Assembly (NCBI GenBank): GCA_963970005.1
Contig: CAXAMN010001225.1
Span: 390,372-454,371, forward strand
Origin: Durusdinium trenchii
Taxonomy: Eukaryota > Sar > Dinophyceae > Suessiales > Symbiodiniaceae
Direction: 5' to 3'
Length of the DNA stretch: 64,000 bases
The notes beneath the pieces were generated by a model. It saw only the letters and a program-made list of their open reading frames with translations. It had not been told where the DNA came from and did no database searches. Below, piece after piece: positions 35,380 to 48,560 of this stretch. Every line of letters begins with the position of its first letter. Position 1 is the first letter of the stretch. A program made the position numbers and the translations under genes.

Positions 35380-38300
35380 TAGAAGTACTTCTTTCCAGTC
35401 CAACTCTTTGTTGAAAAGAGAAACAACTGCGATTCCATAACTCACCAACTTCGGAGCCGGTAGCATTGACACCAAATTAGTGCAAACTTGCAGAGTTGCA
35501 AAGGTTCAAACCGACCTGTCTGTGAATTTGTGATTGCATGGCTCCATACGTTTGTATGAAATATATCAACATTTGTTTGCATCTGTTGGTTGCTAAGCGA
35601 AACTAACAATGCTGGTAATTAAATTCAAAGCATTTGCTAGAACAACATACCGTTGTTGGGTGGCGTTGCCCTATCTTGAAACCCATCCACAAGACTTTGT
35701 GCCTGTGACTGCCAACTCACTCCATTTTCTGCGCTCAAAGACCATTGGTCCACTGCCAATGTCCCTTGTTCCTTCGGCTCAAGCCTATGACATTGGCAAG
35801 TGGTGGGCCACATCAAAAAACATGCATCCAGAATGCAGGACCGGCCAACTGACCACGAAGCCCAGTTGGAAGCCCCAAAGGCCCCAAAGGTGAAGCCCCA
35901 TGATTTTCTAAGTGTTGCCCCGCAAGTTCTGCAGCTTCACCGCCCCGGAACTCCAAAGGAAAGGAGATCTCTCTGTGGAAATGGCCAAGTCATAAACGCT
36001 TCCACTCTACAACCCGGCGGTCTTAAGGGCCCATTTTACTTCTTGGGAGGATTCTCACAACTAGGCTGTTAGCAAGACCCCATATGGGGCCATCACTTCG
36101 TCCTGCCTTCAAAATCTGTTTGAGACGAAAACGCACATGGTCATCCACGTGTTTTCAGGGGACTGGCTTCTACTTTTGAATGGTTGGAACTTTCAGTGGA
36201 CAGGGGTAGTGGGAGGTTTGCTGTTTTCATTTTTTGCGTGTCTCCCCTAAGCAAACAAGCACGGTTTGAGGCAACTATTGGCATCCTAGGCAGTGAGTGG
36301 CCGTCCAATGCTCTCAAAGGCCTTCCATGGCATTGAACACATTCTTGCGTAATGTCCGTCATGGCTTTGGTCCGACTCCGATCTTAGCATTGCTGGATGC
36401 TGGGTGACAAGTTTAAGCAGCGCCATTGAACCTTCGACCTTACCAGAACACAGCCAGAAAATGGCAGAAAAGCCTTGAGGAATAGACATGGTGCATCACC
36501 TAACAGCAAGGCCTTCCGCACTGAACCTCTTCCAACATTCTGATCTGGTCGAGGTCACACAAGCCTCCCGATCTCACGACTTGGTACATCAGCAGCCCAC
36601 CGGGTGTTCAGCACACCAGGCAAAAATGCTGACCCTGACAGTAAAAGCTCTTCCCCTCTGGGGAAGGACAAACCTCCGGCCAGCACCTTTTCTTATAGGC
36701 TTCCAAACATGCAAACACGGACCGCGAACATATATGAGGGACGGTCAAAACTCCTTATTCTTCTTCAACAAACAAATGGACGTCATCGGTTTTGAGTTGG
36801 ACCTTATCGTTTTACAGTGTTTTGAGTTCGTCGCATACTTATGATCATATACAGCGCTGGGGTTATCGGTTTTGAGGTGGACCTTATCGTTTTGCAGGGT
36901 TTTGTGCACAAACCTACCCCTCTTTACTAAAGTGGTCTTCGCATGTTTTGACCGTGGCTCATATGACTTTTATATATATATATATCACAACACATCACAT
37001 CAAATCACATTCAAACCCGAGGGGGGCTTATGTCTTTTGTCAGATGCTCGGCATAAGCAAACCTCGGAGGTGGCCCCAGTTCTATTCACCTCATCCACCA
37101 AATCACCGAGTTGGACCACCGGGAACTGTGAAGTTCCTGGAGCCATGAAAATAGAAAACGTCACACACACACACAACCCCGGACCCCCCAAAAAATAAGA
37201 ACAACCACAAGGGGAACCGGGAACCGGGGGAACCCCTCGAAAATTCTGGGCTAAACCCCCATGGATGTACATCGTCTTTCATTCTTGCTTGGGAAACTCC
37301 AAACGGATGACAGCCTGTTGCCCGAAGCTGCTGGAACGGCGCTGGCCGGCCAACCCAGTGAAACGGGGCGAATGGTTCGCCCATCGTGGTGATCGCAGGG
37401 CCAGCAAGGCATGGCAAGGCCGTTGAGCAAAGGCGATTGGTGGCGTTCCAAGGAGTCAGTGGCTGGCCCCAAACAAGTCTCCAAAAAGTTGAACTGTCCC
37501 AAGCAAATGGCATCCTTTCGAACAGGCACAGCCATGATGCAGGCCTCCCGCGCAAGCCCAGATCTCCCCATCTCAGGGGAGAAAGGCCATCAGCGACCTG
37601 TGTGACGCCAGGGGCCCCACCCCTGGAGAGGTTGATACAAAGAAAAACGATCACATGTTTGTATATAGTATAGAGTATGGAGATGTATGGAGGACATGTT
37701 TGACATTTTTTGGAGCCACTAGGTTCTTGAGGGGAATGCACATGGAAGTTCGACTTCAATTGGTGTAAGCTCTGCTGAGGTTGGATCCTGGGGCATGTTG
37801 AGGGAAACAAGTGAGCTTCAACTGGGTGCAAAGATCTTGCCTCAAGTCCTCAATGTAAAAACGTACCACATCGCGATTACCACCAGGAGTTCCAAACAGG
37901 TGCCTACTGGAGGGTACAGGTGCGCATGATCTACTCACTTGGGGACTAAATACTGACCCTTTGGAACTGGTGTGCAATTGTTGTACATAGAATTTGCTCA
38001 CATCTCATCGCTTTAATTCTCTACCATCAGGGGCGGCTGATGGCTACAACCAGTGCTGTAAAGACATGCATAGCAAAACCAATATGAAAAGGGTGCCCGA
38101 ACATCTACAAACACCGCAAAACCACCGCATGCCGCATGTCTCACCACCGCCTCTACCGAACAGCGCAGTTCGGCCCGAACGAGGATTTTTCTCCGATGTC
38201 TGGTCGATCTTAAGAATTCGGTCCGTTCTATATAATTCTACTTGTTCAACTTTAACTCTTGTTTCTAATGGCGTCCCTGTTACTAGTAGTACGGCCAAAA

Positions 38301-38990
38301 GCCCCTAGTAGCGTTCTTGCGTTCTTGCTCCTAGTAGCGATGCCCTTTGCTCCTAGTAGCTACAATTAGATACAACTAGTATTAGAATTAGAATCTGTTC
38401 CGTTTTCCTCATGCGCAGTTCTGTGTTCCTCCCATTCTTCCCCACCTCAGATTGACATTGGTATGCTGGCCTGGCCGGCGGAGAAGAAACCTCCCACTGG
38501 GTCACCATCACTGGGAAGGTCATGATTGAAGCCAAGCTGTGCAACAACCACTTCACTACGGTGTAGTGCACTCAGTTCAATTGAGCCGTCTCAGCCAAAA
38601 TTAACTTCACGGGTGTGTCTTATCCAGGCAAAAAGATCCCTTCCCCAGCCGATGCACGGAACTCCTCTCCCATCCCATATTGCTACTAGTAAATTGCAGT
38701 CTGTCAAATCAGCCAAACATGTTGTCGACACCGACACCCATTTGAGAAGGATGAGAGTTGTCGAATCCGACGTTTCGCTTTCTAGCTGGAGGCCCATGGT
38801 CCAGTCAGTGCCAGTGCCTCAAGCAATGGGTGAACTTTCCGTTGCCAATCACAGACTTCATTAATCGTCTCCTCCAAACCTGCGGCACGTTCTCAACATC
38901 ATCAGCCAAACGAGCAGTCTCTCTCTCTCTCTCTCGCACGCGCTCCTCCACCCCGCCCCAGAGTCGACCAAAACCTTGAAACACCCGGCC
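35380..38990. other. Intergenic or unresolved
   Basis: A minus-strand frame at 36.49-36.33 kb (GFSAIFWLCSGKVEGSMALL) vaguely resembles an ankyrin-type repeat. A minus-strand frame at 37.25-37.57 kb is open but unassigned. The TACTAGGAG repeat cluster lies at 38.3 kb. Nothing else can be supported. Confidence 0.35.
38302..38362 (-). repeat. Dispersed repeat, TCGCTACTAGGARCAAGAA family, iterated copy 3
   Basis: CTCCTAGTAGC-type words occur three times within 60 bp, separated by TTCTTGC or TTTGC. This is the reverse complement of the motif at 12007-12032 and 29422-29446. Confidence 0.7.
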
Positions 38991-39029
38991 GAACGACGTT
39001 CTGGGCGGTCGGATGCATTCCGAGAGGCG

Positions 39030-42000
39030 CCGGTTTTGTCGATGGATCAAAGTGACTTCGTAGCCCATGGAGAGCATGTCGATGCTCGTAGCTGGACCCT
39101 TCATCCGCATACATCCCTTGACAAAGGTATCGATATCCACATATTTGTCCTCAGGAATGAGCTCCAAAAAGGCTCTCAGTAAGGCTCTCAACGGATGCTC
39201 GTGTCTGGTGGAACGAAGACGTGTACGTCTGGGCTGGGCCGCTCAGGCTTCATTGAACATATCAAGTGAAAATCTGCAAAGGCAAACCTGAGCCTTCCGT
39301 GAAAACCAATTCCCTAAATTCTGGATAGACCGATGAATTTCCCTGCCATTTTTCCACGTCGAGGCACATCAGCCACACCCAGGAGCATGTCAAAGAAGGT
39401 CTTGGCATCATGAATCTCCAAACCAAGCGAAGCCTCAAAGGGCATGGATGGACAACAGCATTGAGACAAAATGATAAATTGTGTTTGGCATTGCCTCTCC
39501 GAACAACTTGTCAAAAGAAACGCAAACAGTTTTGTTTCCTCGCAAGTGCCTTTCATCCCTTAAAGGGTTCCACGAGAACGCATAGTGATTGGGTTGCTGA
39601 CTGCGGCCCCACATCAAACAAGTCATTATGATTGTTTACTGTTCGATGCTTTTGAAAAGCCAATGGGTCAGGGTTGGGACGCATTCGAGGGGAGTTTATA
39701 AATACATTATGTTATATATACATATATAGTAATTAGCTATAATTAAATGTATAAGTTAATAGTATCATATGGAGTAAATATTCATGTATATTCACAGTAT
39801 TTGAGACCCCGACCGTCTTCCAATGTGTGTCCGTGCTTGGATGTCCAAAAACGTCCAATACGTGTTTGCATGTCTTTGGGGCACAGGAAGCCCCATGTTT
39901 GCAACGACCCAATGACCGGGCAGCACCGTTCAGCCAAGGCAGCCAAGTAAATGAGCGCTGATTCATTGGAGACGTAGCTTTCAAAGTCGTCCCATGAAAT
40001 CCTCACCGAGCAACATAGATCTAGAGCATCAAAGAAAATAAAGAAACCCCCATTCATCCCCATTCTATGGGCCTCTTTCAGGATTGTCTCTCTCTCTCTC
40101 TTTCTTTTTGTGGGGGCTTCGCTCTCTCGCTGCTTCAACGAGCCCAGAAACCCCAGTGGAACGTGCCATAAGCCTGAGAGGCAGCCTGAGAGAATATGAT
40201 TACGCACACGGGCCACCTTCCAAAGGTAACACATGTCTGACTCTTGACATAAACATGGGTCTGGCTTAAACACCTGAGGTGGCCTGGCACCACTGTTGAA
40301 AGCAGACTGTGCTCACCGAGGAACGAGAACAAACATAAAACAGTACAACCGGTTGTTTCTGATGTGTCATTGCCATCTACAAAATGACTTTCCTTTCGCT
40401 GCTCTGCTCTTCATGGTTGATATTTGGATCACTTGTGAGTCCAAGAGCACAAATAAAACAATAAATCACATATATATATATAACTTCCGTAAAAGAAGTC
40501 CCCATCCCTCTCACTAGGTCTCACTGTTGGCGAACCGCGCCTCCCGGTCTTGGCAACATCAATGGCTTCACAAAGTCTCTTCAAGCCTGGTCTCTCAGTC
40601 TTTAATGCTCCCTGTTACAGTTGTTTGGACGCTTAGTTCGGTGGGCGCTTGGTCGATCGACATGAGTGCTTTTGGGGGGTGCAACTGGCAGCAGCAAACT
40701 GATTTGCTGGGGCGGGTGAAGCTGAAATGGGCCTGCCGCAAACTGAGGAGGTTCTCATGGTTTCTCCAACTGGGGTTCCACATTGCGGACAAACCATCGC
40801 AAAGGCAATAAGCAAGCACTTGCTCTGGAAAACAAATTGTTTCTCGAAAACAAAATCATGTGTTTGGTCACCAATCTACTTCTGAATTTTTTGATTGTCT
40901 AAGATCTCTTTGAATACCCCACGTCCAGGGACTGAACAAGGTCGTGAGGGGATGAGCCACCAGTGAAACTTTGTGTGGTGGAACAAACTCAGGATGGGTC
41001 AAGCATGAGTCAACCCAGACCTTCTATGAATCGTGGAGGGTCGTGAAAACAAACACCCTGCCGACCCTGCTTTTGTCCTCGAGGGCTTCAAAACGCCTCA
41101 TCCGAGTTCTACAAAAACATGTTGTTTTGGTTCCGGGTTTGGACCTGTTACGAGACTCCATGAAGAAGTTCCACTTCTTGTCTTGCCCAGTGGCGGTGGG
41201 CATCGTGCTGCTCTTGGCTTCGTCGCTCAGCAATCTGATTCCTCCAGGCAACGCAGCAATGGGTTTCTCCTCTCCCAAACCTGCCTTTCGGTTGGATCCG
41301 TCAAAATGACCATTGAGGGAACCCCGAGCTAAAGAACGATAGACCATTGAATATTCTGAAACTGCCCCTGAATGGTTAATCCAAGCTTTGCCATTCCATC
41401 GGAGACGGACCATGCCCCCTCCATCGGAACTTTTCATTGTCATACGTAAGCAACATGAGCAAATTCTTTATGACGCATGACCATGGACTCCGACAGGGAA
41501 TATGGGCTCTTTACCTGAATGTGGCGTCTCACACCTTGAAGTGTGGCTCTACATTGCACTCGCAACAAGTAATTAGTTCAAAAGGCTTCTAGCAATCCAG
41601 CGTTTGTATTACATCAAGACTCAACATTACTGAACAAACATCCATGTGCTGCCCCCTGCTCGAAATTAAGCGATCATTCTTCATGACATACCTGAAGAAG
41701 CGCCCATGGCCGAATGGTTATGGCCCATGGCGGTCTTCCGCGCGTCTCGCCGTTCGTCCCAAGCGTCTGATTGTCACTTTGGGACCACTTCATGGCGTGG
41801 TCCACGAACATTCCCGTCAAGACCTCAGACGAAAATTTGCGGCGAGCGGGGCAACAGCCGCAACAGCCGCACGCCGATGCAGGAAGCCCAAATGCGGCGC
41901 GCACCACCAGAGCCCGCAAACGGCGCCAGCCGCAGCACCATCCCAAACAAACGAAAGTTAGACGTCAAACCTTAGTTCCGGATCACCATTGCCTGGTGAC

Positions 42001-45000
42001 CCAAATTTGTTTCTAAACCTCAGCAAGTCAGGTAAGGGTCTCGCGTGAGCCCCAACCGAAACGAGCATCCAAAGGGTTTTGGGGGCGAGCCAAAAAAAAT
42101 AGATCTATGTTGACATTCCCGGGCAATGTGTGAGAAGGACGCACACTGAACCGAGCATCCAGGCCAGATGCAAGAGCTGGAGAGTTTCGGATCACCTACT
42201 TTACTCATAGACGCAGGGCTCAACAAGGCCCCACAAGCCAGCCTCCGAGCAGCAGGACACTGGAAGCACAATTCCCAAATTCCATCCCAATCAGCCGACA
42301 TGACGAGACGTTGAGAACTCTCGTCGGACACTCCGACCACTTCATGCCGTTTGGAATTATAAGGAAACTTCTCCACATGAACAAACGAAATCACTCCCGC
42401 AGACGATGAGAAGCAAGACCCAAGGGGTCATTCATCCAAGTCAACCACCTTTTGAACAGGACCCGCAGACCAAGACCAAGGCCCAACACAATAGCAGCCA
42501 CACGCCTTGAACCAAGCTTGCAGGGTACCTAAAAGACTGCCGCGCGGAGCGCCATCAGCCCAGGGAAGACCTTTGGCACGAAGCTTGGAAACCATCTTAA
42601 GAAGACGTGACCCAATAAGGCAGAGCGTGCGCAGCACCACCCCAAACAATGGCCCGTAAAAACCTGTTAGCAGCCATCATGACACCCTGGACACGCCGGA
42701 TGGCAAACCAAAGAGACCAGAGCTTAGCCATGCGCGGCAAGCCCGTGACCCACCCATACAAAATCTTGCTAAGGGCGTGGGACAAAATGACCCGAGAAGA
42801 TTGGGAGAAAGAGAAACGACACGACCCAATCAAGTTGATGGTAGACATAGCAGCCACAAAACGATCAGCTTCCTTCTGGGTCAAAGCCCGACCCCAAGCG
42901 GCCGACAACCCCAGAATGGTAAATTCCTGACTGACCCTTTCAGACCTGACGAACTTGGACGACAGAGCCTTGTGACCGTAAGACGTGGTAGACGTAAGCT
43001 GAATCTTTTTAGGACTCTCACGGAGCCCCACCAACGCCGAGAAATCCTCCCTGCACGCAACCTGACGCAAAAGGCCATCACAAGACTGAGACAAAAACGA
43101 CCGATCGTCCATAAACATGCGTGTGGGACCAACAGGAGTTTGAGAACGAACCCGCGAGAGGGCGGTAGATCACGGTGTCGCCCGAGAGGCCAAAAAGCGC
43201 CCCCAATGTGTGTGGCCCGACATAACAAACAACAAACATTGACACACAGAATGGCAACGCCAAGCATAACCAAAACACATAATATCTAATTAATAATCTA
43301 AAATATATCTATATATATATTTATACAATAGATACACAAGCACACACAACAATATATGGCAAGCAATGACACACTTAAGATAGGATTCATGTACGACCCA
43401 GCCCGGTTGCCCTGAAGAAGTCCAGGCAACCAAATCGCGTAAATGATCAAGTACAAAGTGGAGCGAGTCCAAGGAAAATTGAAAACATCAAGTGCAAACT
43501 CTCCAAGATTCACAGCAACAGGAGACACACTTACAACACACGTAAAACTACATTTTAGATACTTTACAGCACACCAGTGCAAACACGACAGCAAACCGAA
43601 AAAGGTGACACACATACACACATAATGACAGCACCAAACGTACCCACAACATGCGTCGCCGGTCACTCCGACCCAGCCATCCCACCAGTGTAATTGGGCG
43701 GGTGGGGTAGCTCGAAGTAAGGTCTTAGATGGTCTTAGATACCTGGATGCCCTATCATTTTCCAAGGATCCAGTGGCTCTCTTTCCATCTTACTCGCTTA
43801 TCCAATCAAGTTCTGCCTGTGGGCTTCCACATGGCTCGGCCTAGGCCTATGCTGACTTATGTTCAGCCTGTGTGCTTGGATGCAAACTCAATGCAAACCT
43901 TGCCTGAATGCTTGGCACCCATCTACCCTTTCCGCCCAGACTAATCATTACTGTACTCGATTTCATTTGCCGACCACTGGCAGGACCCTCGATAAAACGT
44001 GGATACTGTTTGTGCTTTTTGGGCCTATTTTATTGGTTCAATTCGGAAGGTCTTAGTCCGCATGCCGTAACTCTATCAGGCGCTTTCTGACAAACACACT
44101 TTTCTCACAATGTGATCAATTCTCATGCTTCATGGACTCGCTTCTGCAAGAGGGGCCAACAAGTTTTGTAACCATTTTAGCATTTGAATGGGGGTACATT
44201 AAAGCTAAAAAGCGCGACAATGGTTGACTACAATTGCACCGTCACAACTGGGGAATTGCTCATCACATATGCACGGCCACCCACACAAGCGACACGTAGG
44301 CCAGTGCCAGTGTCTGGGTCTCTGGACCGACCACTGAATGTTACACGCAATTGCAAGGGCGCATGCATGGATTCAATCTTTGATTAAGGATTATAAAAAT
44401 GCATCACAATGCAAGGAACGATATATGCATGATGATATGATATATGTGTTTGTTTTTTCCACTCAGGAGGGTTCGATCGCACTACTACCACGAAACAATG
44501 TGCGTACTCTCAAATGAACAGTTTAGTCTTCAAAGTAGCAAGCGTATCACTACGAAAGCAAATCACAGGTAGTGACAGGGGTGAACAATCATTTCCAGGG
44601 TGGCGACCCAACCAATTGAGTTTATCAATGTTTAAGTCCAACGTGAATGTGTATAATCATCCATGAAACAATCGATAGCTTGATAGCTTGCCCCTTATGC
44701 CTACCGAGGAAACTAGAGCCTGCATGTTGATGTGAGGCCAACTCGAACCGATCCAACTCTGCCCACCTCGACGCAAGCACATCCGTGACCTCTGTTGACC
44801 CGCGCAGCCCGCGGTCCCGTGACCCCAACGAGCGGCGTTGAAGACCGCAAAGTTAAAAAATGCCTCGGCGGGAGGTCCGGCGGTGATGGTCCGATCTCGG
44901 TGGAATCTCGGAGAGGCCTGCGGTGGTGATGACAGCCGTGAAGTACGGAGAGGATGGTCATGGTCCAAAATGCCGCTAGCTGAGCAAAGTGTCCCCTCAA

Positions 45001-48000
45001 ATATTCTAGCAGTAGGCAGGCTTAAAGAAAAAGGCCAGAAACACTCGCACTCCAATTCAGGCTAAAAATAAGAAGACTCATGGCTCCAAACCTGCAAATC
45101 AAACAAACCTCATGATGGTCCTTTGACTGATGTACTATAGTATAGGAATCGAAGTTCAAGCTGTGTAGTGTAAGGTGAAGGGTTATATACTTTGGAGAGG
45201 TTGGAGGATCGTGCTAGCAATATGTTTGCGAGCTAGGTGCGGTGATGTGTGTCCCCTTCGTCTGACCTGGCACAATCTGCAGCATCCAATCAAATGATGA
45301 GAAGCGCCGCCCCCCCCAAACATGGGGGGAAAAGTGTGCGCAAAACATGTACTAACATGCTGAAAACCACTGGTTTGGGAAAGTAAGTCGGCCTGCTGCT
45401 CAGCAACCCCTGTTCCTGGAGCTTTAGCACATAGGGACACCTAGCCCCTTCGTGACAAGTCCAATAGAAGAGTGGCCCAAACAGCGCCAAGATGCAATGT
45501 AAAAGAGGAAGGCCAAAATGCCGCCCTCGCCAATCTTGGCGACCTGCAGACCGTAAAAGCTCAAAGCAAGCAGGTTGCAAAGAGCTTCAGCGTCAGAATC
45601 TTGGGCAAATCTCGTCTTCATCTTTGCAAAAACAACCAACCCTCCCGAGGATATGGATGGATGGCCCAAATCATTTGCCGTGGCGTTCGAGTGGCTATGA
45701 GTCGCCCAAGTGGCGACTCTTTGGCCCAAGGGGCTAAATCTAAGGCCTCTTTCCAATCAAATCCACCAGTGGTTGCCTCAGACGTTGTGCGAGCATAGCA
45801 TAGCACAACGATCATAGCAGAAGGATCGCGATCATCCGACATGAATCAGTAAAGGTCGAACGTTGCATGGGCCTGGCCTAGCATACCTTTTCACAGCGTG
45901 TCCATCTGCATAGCACTGACTACGCTTCCTCCCTCAAACAATTATGAAAGTTGAGCAGTTGAGCATAGGCCCCCGAGACCATGGCCATATTTATGTACAG
46001 GGAGGGTGGACAGTGAGAGGTCCATAAACAGGCGAGTGGAGCATCAGCGTGGTGTTTAAGAGTTGAAGTCACAAGGATCTTAACAAACATCTCATAGAAG
46101 AATACAATTGAAATTGAAACTTGCAGTAACTGGGTGTTTCTCCTGCGCTTCAGAACCTCTTGAACAAGTTTCACCAAACTATAGCCCAAATACTCCATGA
46201 ATGGCACATGAACCTACATTGGGGCTGGTTTAAAGGTCAATGTAGGCATTCGCTCCATACATGGAGTGTATGCATGGGCAAGCAATGATCCTTTTCCCTT
46301 TATATTTGTTTGATCTTCTCTCTCTCTCTCTCTTTCTCCTCCGATGCACCCTTCCAAGCGCAGCTTCCTCCCCCGTGAGTCGAGAATTCAATGATTCAAT
46401 GGCCCAAATCTGTATGGAAACAGAACCTTGACAAGTTTTTTCATGATTCCAGACTGTGTCCTTCAGCTTTTCCATATCAACAGGTGGTACGGGACTTTGA
46501 ACTAGAAACTAGTTCCCAGGGGCCCAGGGATCACTGTAGGTAAATGGACATGGCAAGCCTGACATATTAGGTCAGGGCCCTGACCTCGATTTTTCGATCT
46601 GTTTTCCACCGCTTCTTCCCAATGGATCGGTCCAGTCGCCATGTACAAGGTCTGCATGGTGAGCGCTAAGGACCCAAAGAATTCTAAGAACTTTGCCTCA
46701 TCTTCCTCGGTCAAATCAAGTGAATCGAGTGAATGTAAGTGAACTCATGTGATTCATGCGCTTTCCATACTGTCAACCCGCACAGGGCACAGCACGTGCT
46801 TCAGTTTTGCTTGCTGGGAAAGCATGCCACTCTTTTCAGTCTTGCGATCGATGACTGACTGAACGCACGCAGATTCATCGGTTGGTTTGGACTGTCCCAC
46901 ATCATGTTGTCTTACCACAGTTGTCCGCTAGGGAGGCCACGCCTATGCTGACCAGGCATGATGTCCTTTGATCCAAGCAGTCTTCAGGCCAGGTTACTTC
47001 CAACTAAATTTGAGGCCAGGGTCCGGGAACTCCTCGAGGACCAAATAGTCCGTAACAATCTGCAGGAAAAAGAGTGCAAAAACGCAAATGACTAAGGAGA
47101 CCAGCACCAAGCACCAAAAGAGCGCCTGACGGAGTTTGGGACGGAAGGCTGGGACGCAGCTGCTGGGAAAGTTGTTATCTTTCTTTGAATCTGCGCATTC
47201 ACTTTGAATCGGAGTCTCAATTGAGGGCATATCCTGCAAGATGTAAATCAAGGGATTCCCATCTTCCGTGATTCTTGGCCTTGTTTCATCGTAGGCTTTG
47301 TAGCAATCTGGGGGACACGGACCTGTCACCCTGTTGCCCAATCAATGAATCATGCATGGACATGGGTCTTCCTTGCTGTCTGTGATGGAGCTTATGCAGT
47401 CGGTGGAGCCGGTGGACAGCCGGCTAACACTGAGACTGAAGGTCGTTCCGGCTAACCAGAGACACTGGGCCTTGTGAGTGAAGCAAATGGACGAGAAATC
47501 GATCCCACCAGATTCAAGAAAGCAAGTTGCTCAAGTTGCATTGTGTGTGCGTCTCCCTGCTGTTGGTAGACCGACCCCATACGAGAAACACCTCTAAGGC
47601 AATCATGTCTTGTTGGGATAATATCACTGCAGTCCCAGCCGCATTCAATGAGCTCATGATGGAGAAGACCATCATCCGCAGCTCGCGGATCACGCGGATG
47701 GCGCGGAGCAGTCGGAGGATGCGTGAGACCCGCACCAAGCGCAACGAACGCATGTAGGAAAGGCCTCATGGATGACGTAAAGAAACTCTGGGTCGGACGA
47801 AGCTGAAGCAAAGGACCGTAGCAAGGAAACCACCCCATGATCCAAACAGCTGGAAGCTGAATGGTCAAATGTTCTCACTGCCAACCAGGTGTCAGTTGGG
47901 GTTTCGGATTGATGGTGTAGGGGGGCATGTTTTCAATATAAATCCAATCCATAATCCATATATAAATCTGTATATAAATCTAATCCATAGAGTCTGTGTG

Positions 48001-48560
48001 GAACCGAGGTGCGGGTCACAGAAGACGCAGCCATGTATTCCAAGACCTGCTCCTGCACCGCAAGAACCACCAGGACAAAGTCCTGATCACCAGGCGCAAT
48101 CTGCACATGTGTTGCATTTGCCATCTTCAGGTCTCTCAGATTGTTAATACGGCTCTTGACATTGAAGCAATTCATTATAAGGCACGTCTCTAACCTAAAA
48201 GAAATAAAGAACCTCCAGTTCCAGACTCCTTGTTGTTTAGCCATACCCTATAGTGATCCTACAGCCAGGACCCCACCTCCTATTAACTGGAAAGATCTGG
48301 AAAGTCTTCCATTTGTAGATGGTGTTTGCTATATGCTGGACAATCAGCCCTGTCAATTCCATCTTCTTCCTCTCTCAAATCATGACTGATGAACATACAA
48401 CGTTCTGATACTCTGCCTGGGCCTGACAAAGTATGGCTTACAACCTCCAGTTTCCTCTCGAAATCCGTTGCAATCCCAGGAGCAAAGACATTCCATCGCC
48501 AATCGGCCGTCCAAAAGAAGTACTGCCTGCCACATGGTATGCGCCACAGGAGCGAGAGCA
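39030..48560 (-). CDS. Voltage-gated cation channel with degenerate EF-hands
   Basis: Ordered minus-strand segments fit a six-helix voltage-gated channel domain. They are: 48.53-48.48 kb (QYFFWTADWRWNVF) joined to 48.08-48.03 kb (DFVLVVLAVQEQVLEYMA), S3; 47.76-47.63 kb, S4, with eight arginines at every third residue (LVRVSRILRLLRAIRVIREL is its core); 47.15-47.04 kb (LRQALFWCLVLVSLVICVFA), S5; 46.71-46.60 kb (FFGSLALTMQTLYMATGPIH, WEEAV), pore helix and filter; 41.82-41.72 kb (VLTGMFVDHAMKWSQSDNQ), just after S6; 40.06-39.95 kb (FFDALDLCCSVRISWDDFES), degenerate EF-hand; 39.43-39.37 kb (LEIHDAKTFFDML); and 39.19-39.04 kb (VDIDTFVKGCMRMKGPATSI), the C-terminal acidic region. S1, S2 and S6 were not located with confidence; a hydrophobic minus-strand segment at 50.6 kb (VCTVVILANCLTLFF) could be S1. 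It would act in the plasma membrane. Ion selectivity cannot be told. Confidence 0.75.
42020..43130 (-). mobile_element. 5'-truncated LINE (non-LTR retrotransposon) remnant
   Basis: The minus-strand frame 43118-42597 begins at an RT motif C (MFMDDRSFLSQ) and runs through VGLRESPKKIQLTSTTS into the thumb region. The frame then shifts to 42649-42428 (LRAKGLPWADGAPRGSLLGT) and again to 42394-42020. The last part ends with a Cys/His cluster (CIWPGCSVQCASFSHIAREC) typical of the end of such elements. Nothing upstream of motif C is present, so the copy is 5'-truncated, and it carries at least two frameshifts. It sits between channel exons at 46.6 and 41.8 kb in the same orientation, so it is a dead intronic insertion. 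Confidence 0.75.
46316..46336. repeat. CT microsatellite
   Basis: A CT run inside an intron of the channel gene. Similar runs lie near 38.92-38.94 and 40.09-40.11 kb. Confidence 0.85.

Noticed and set aside
37103-37831. 242-residue minus-strand frame
   Set aside because: Pro/Trp/Cys-rich, competing with a second open frame on the same strand. Neither has a recognisable motif or clean splice sites.
43298-43765. Cys/Tyr/Ile-rich minus-strand frame as the 5' part of the LINE
   Set aside because: No RT motifs, and its end is an AT microsatellite translated as Tyr/Ile repeats.
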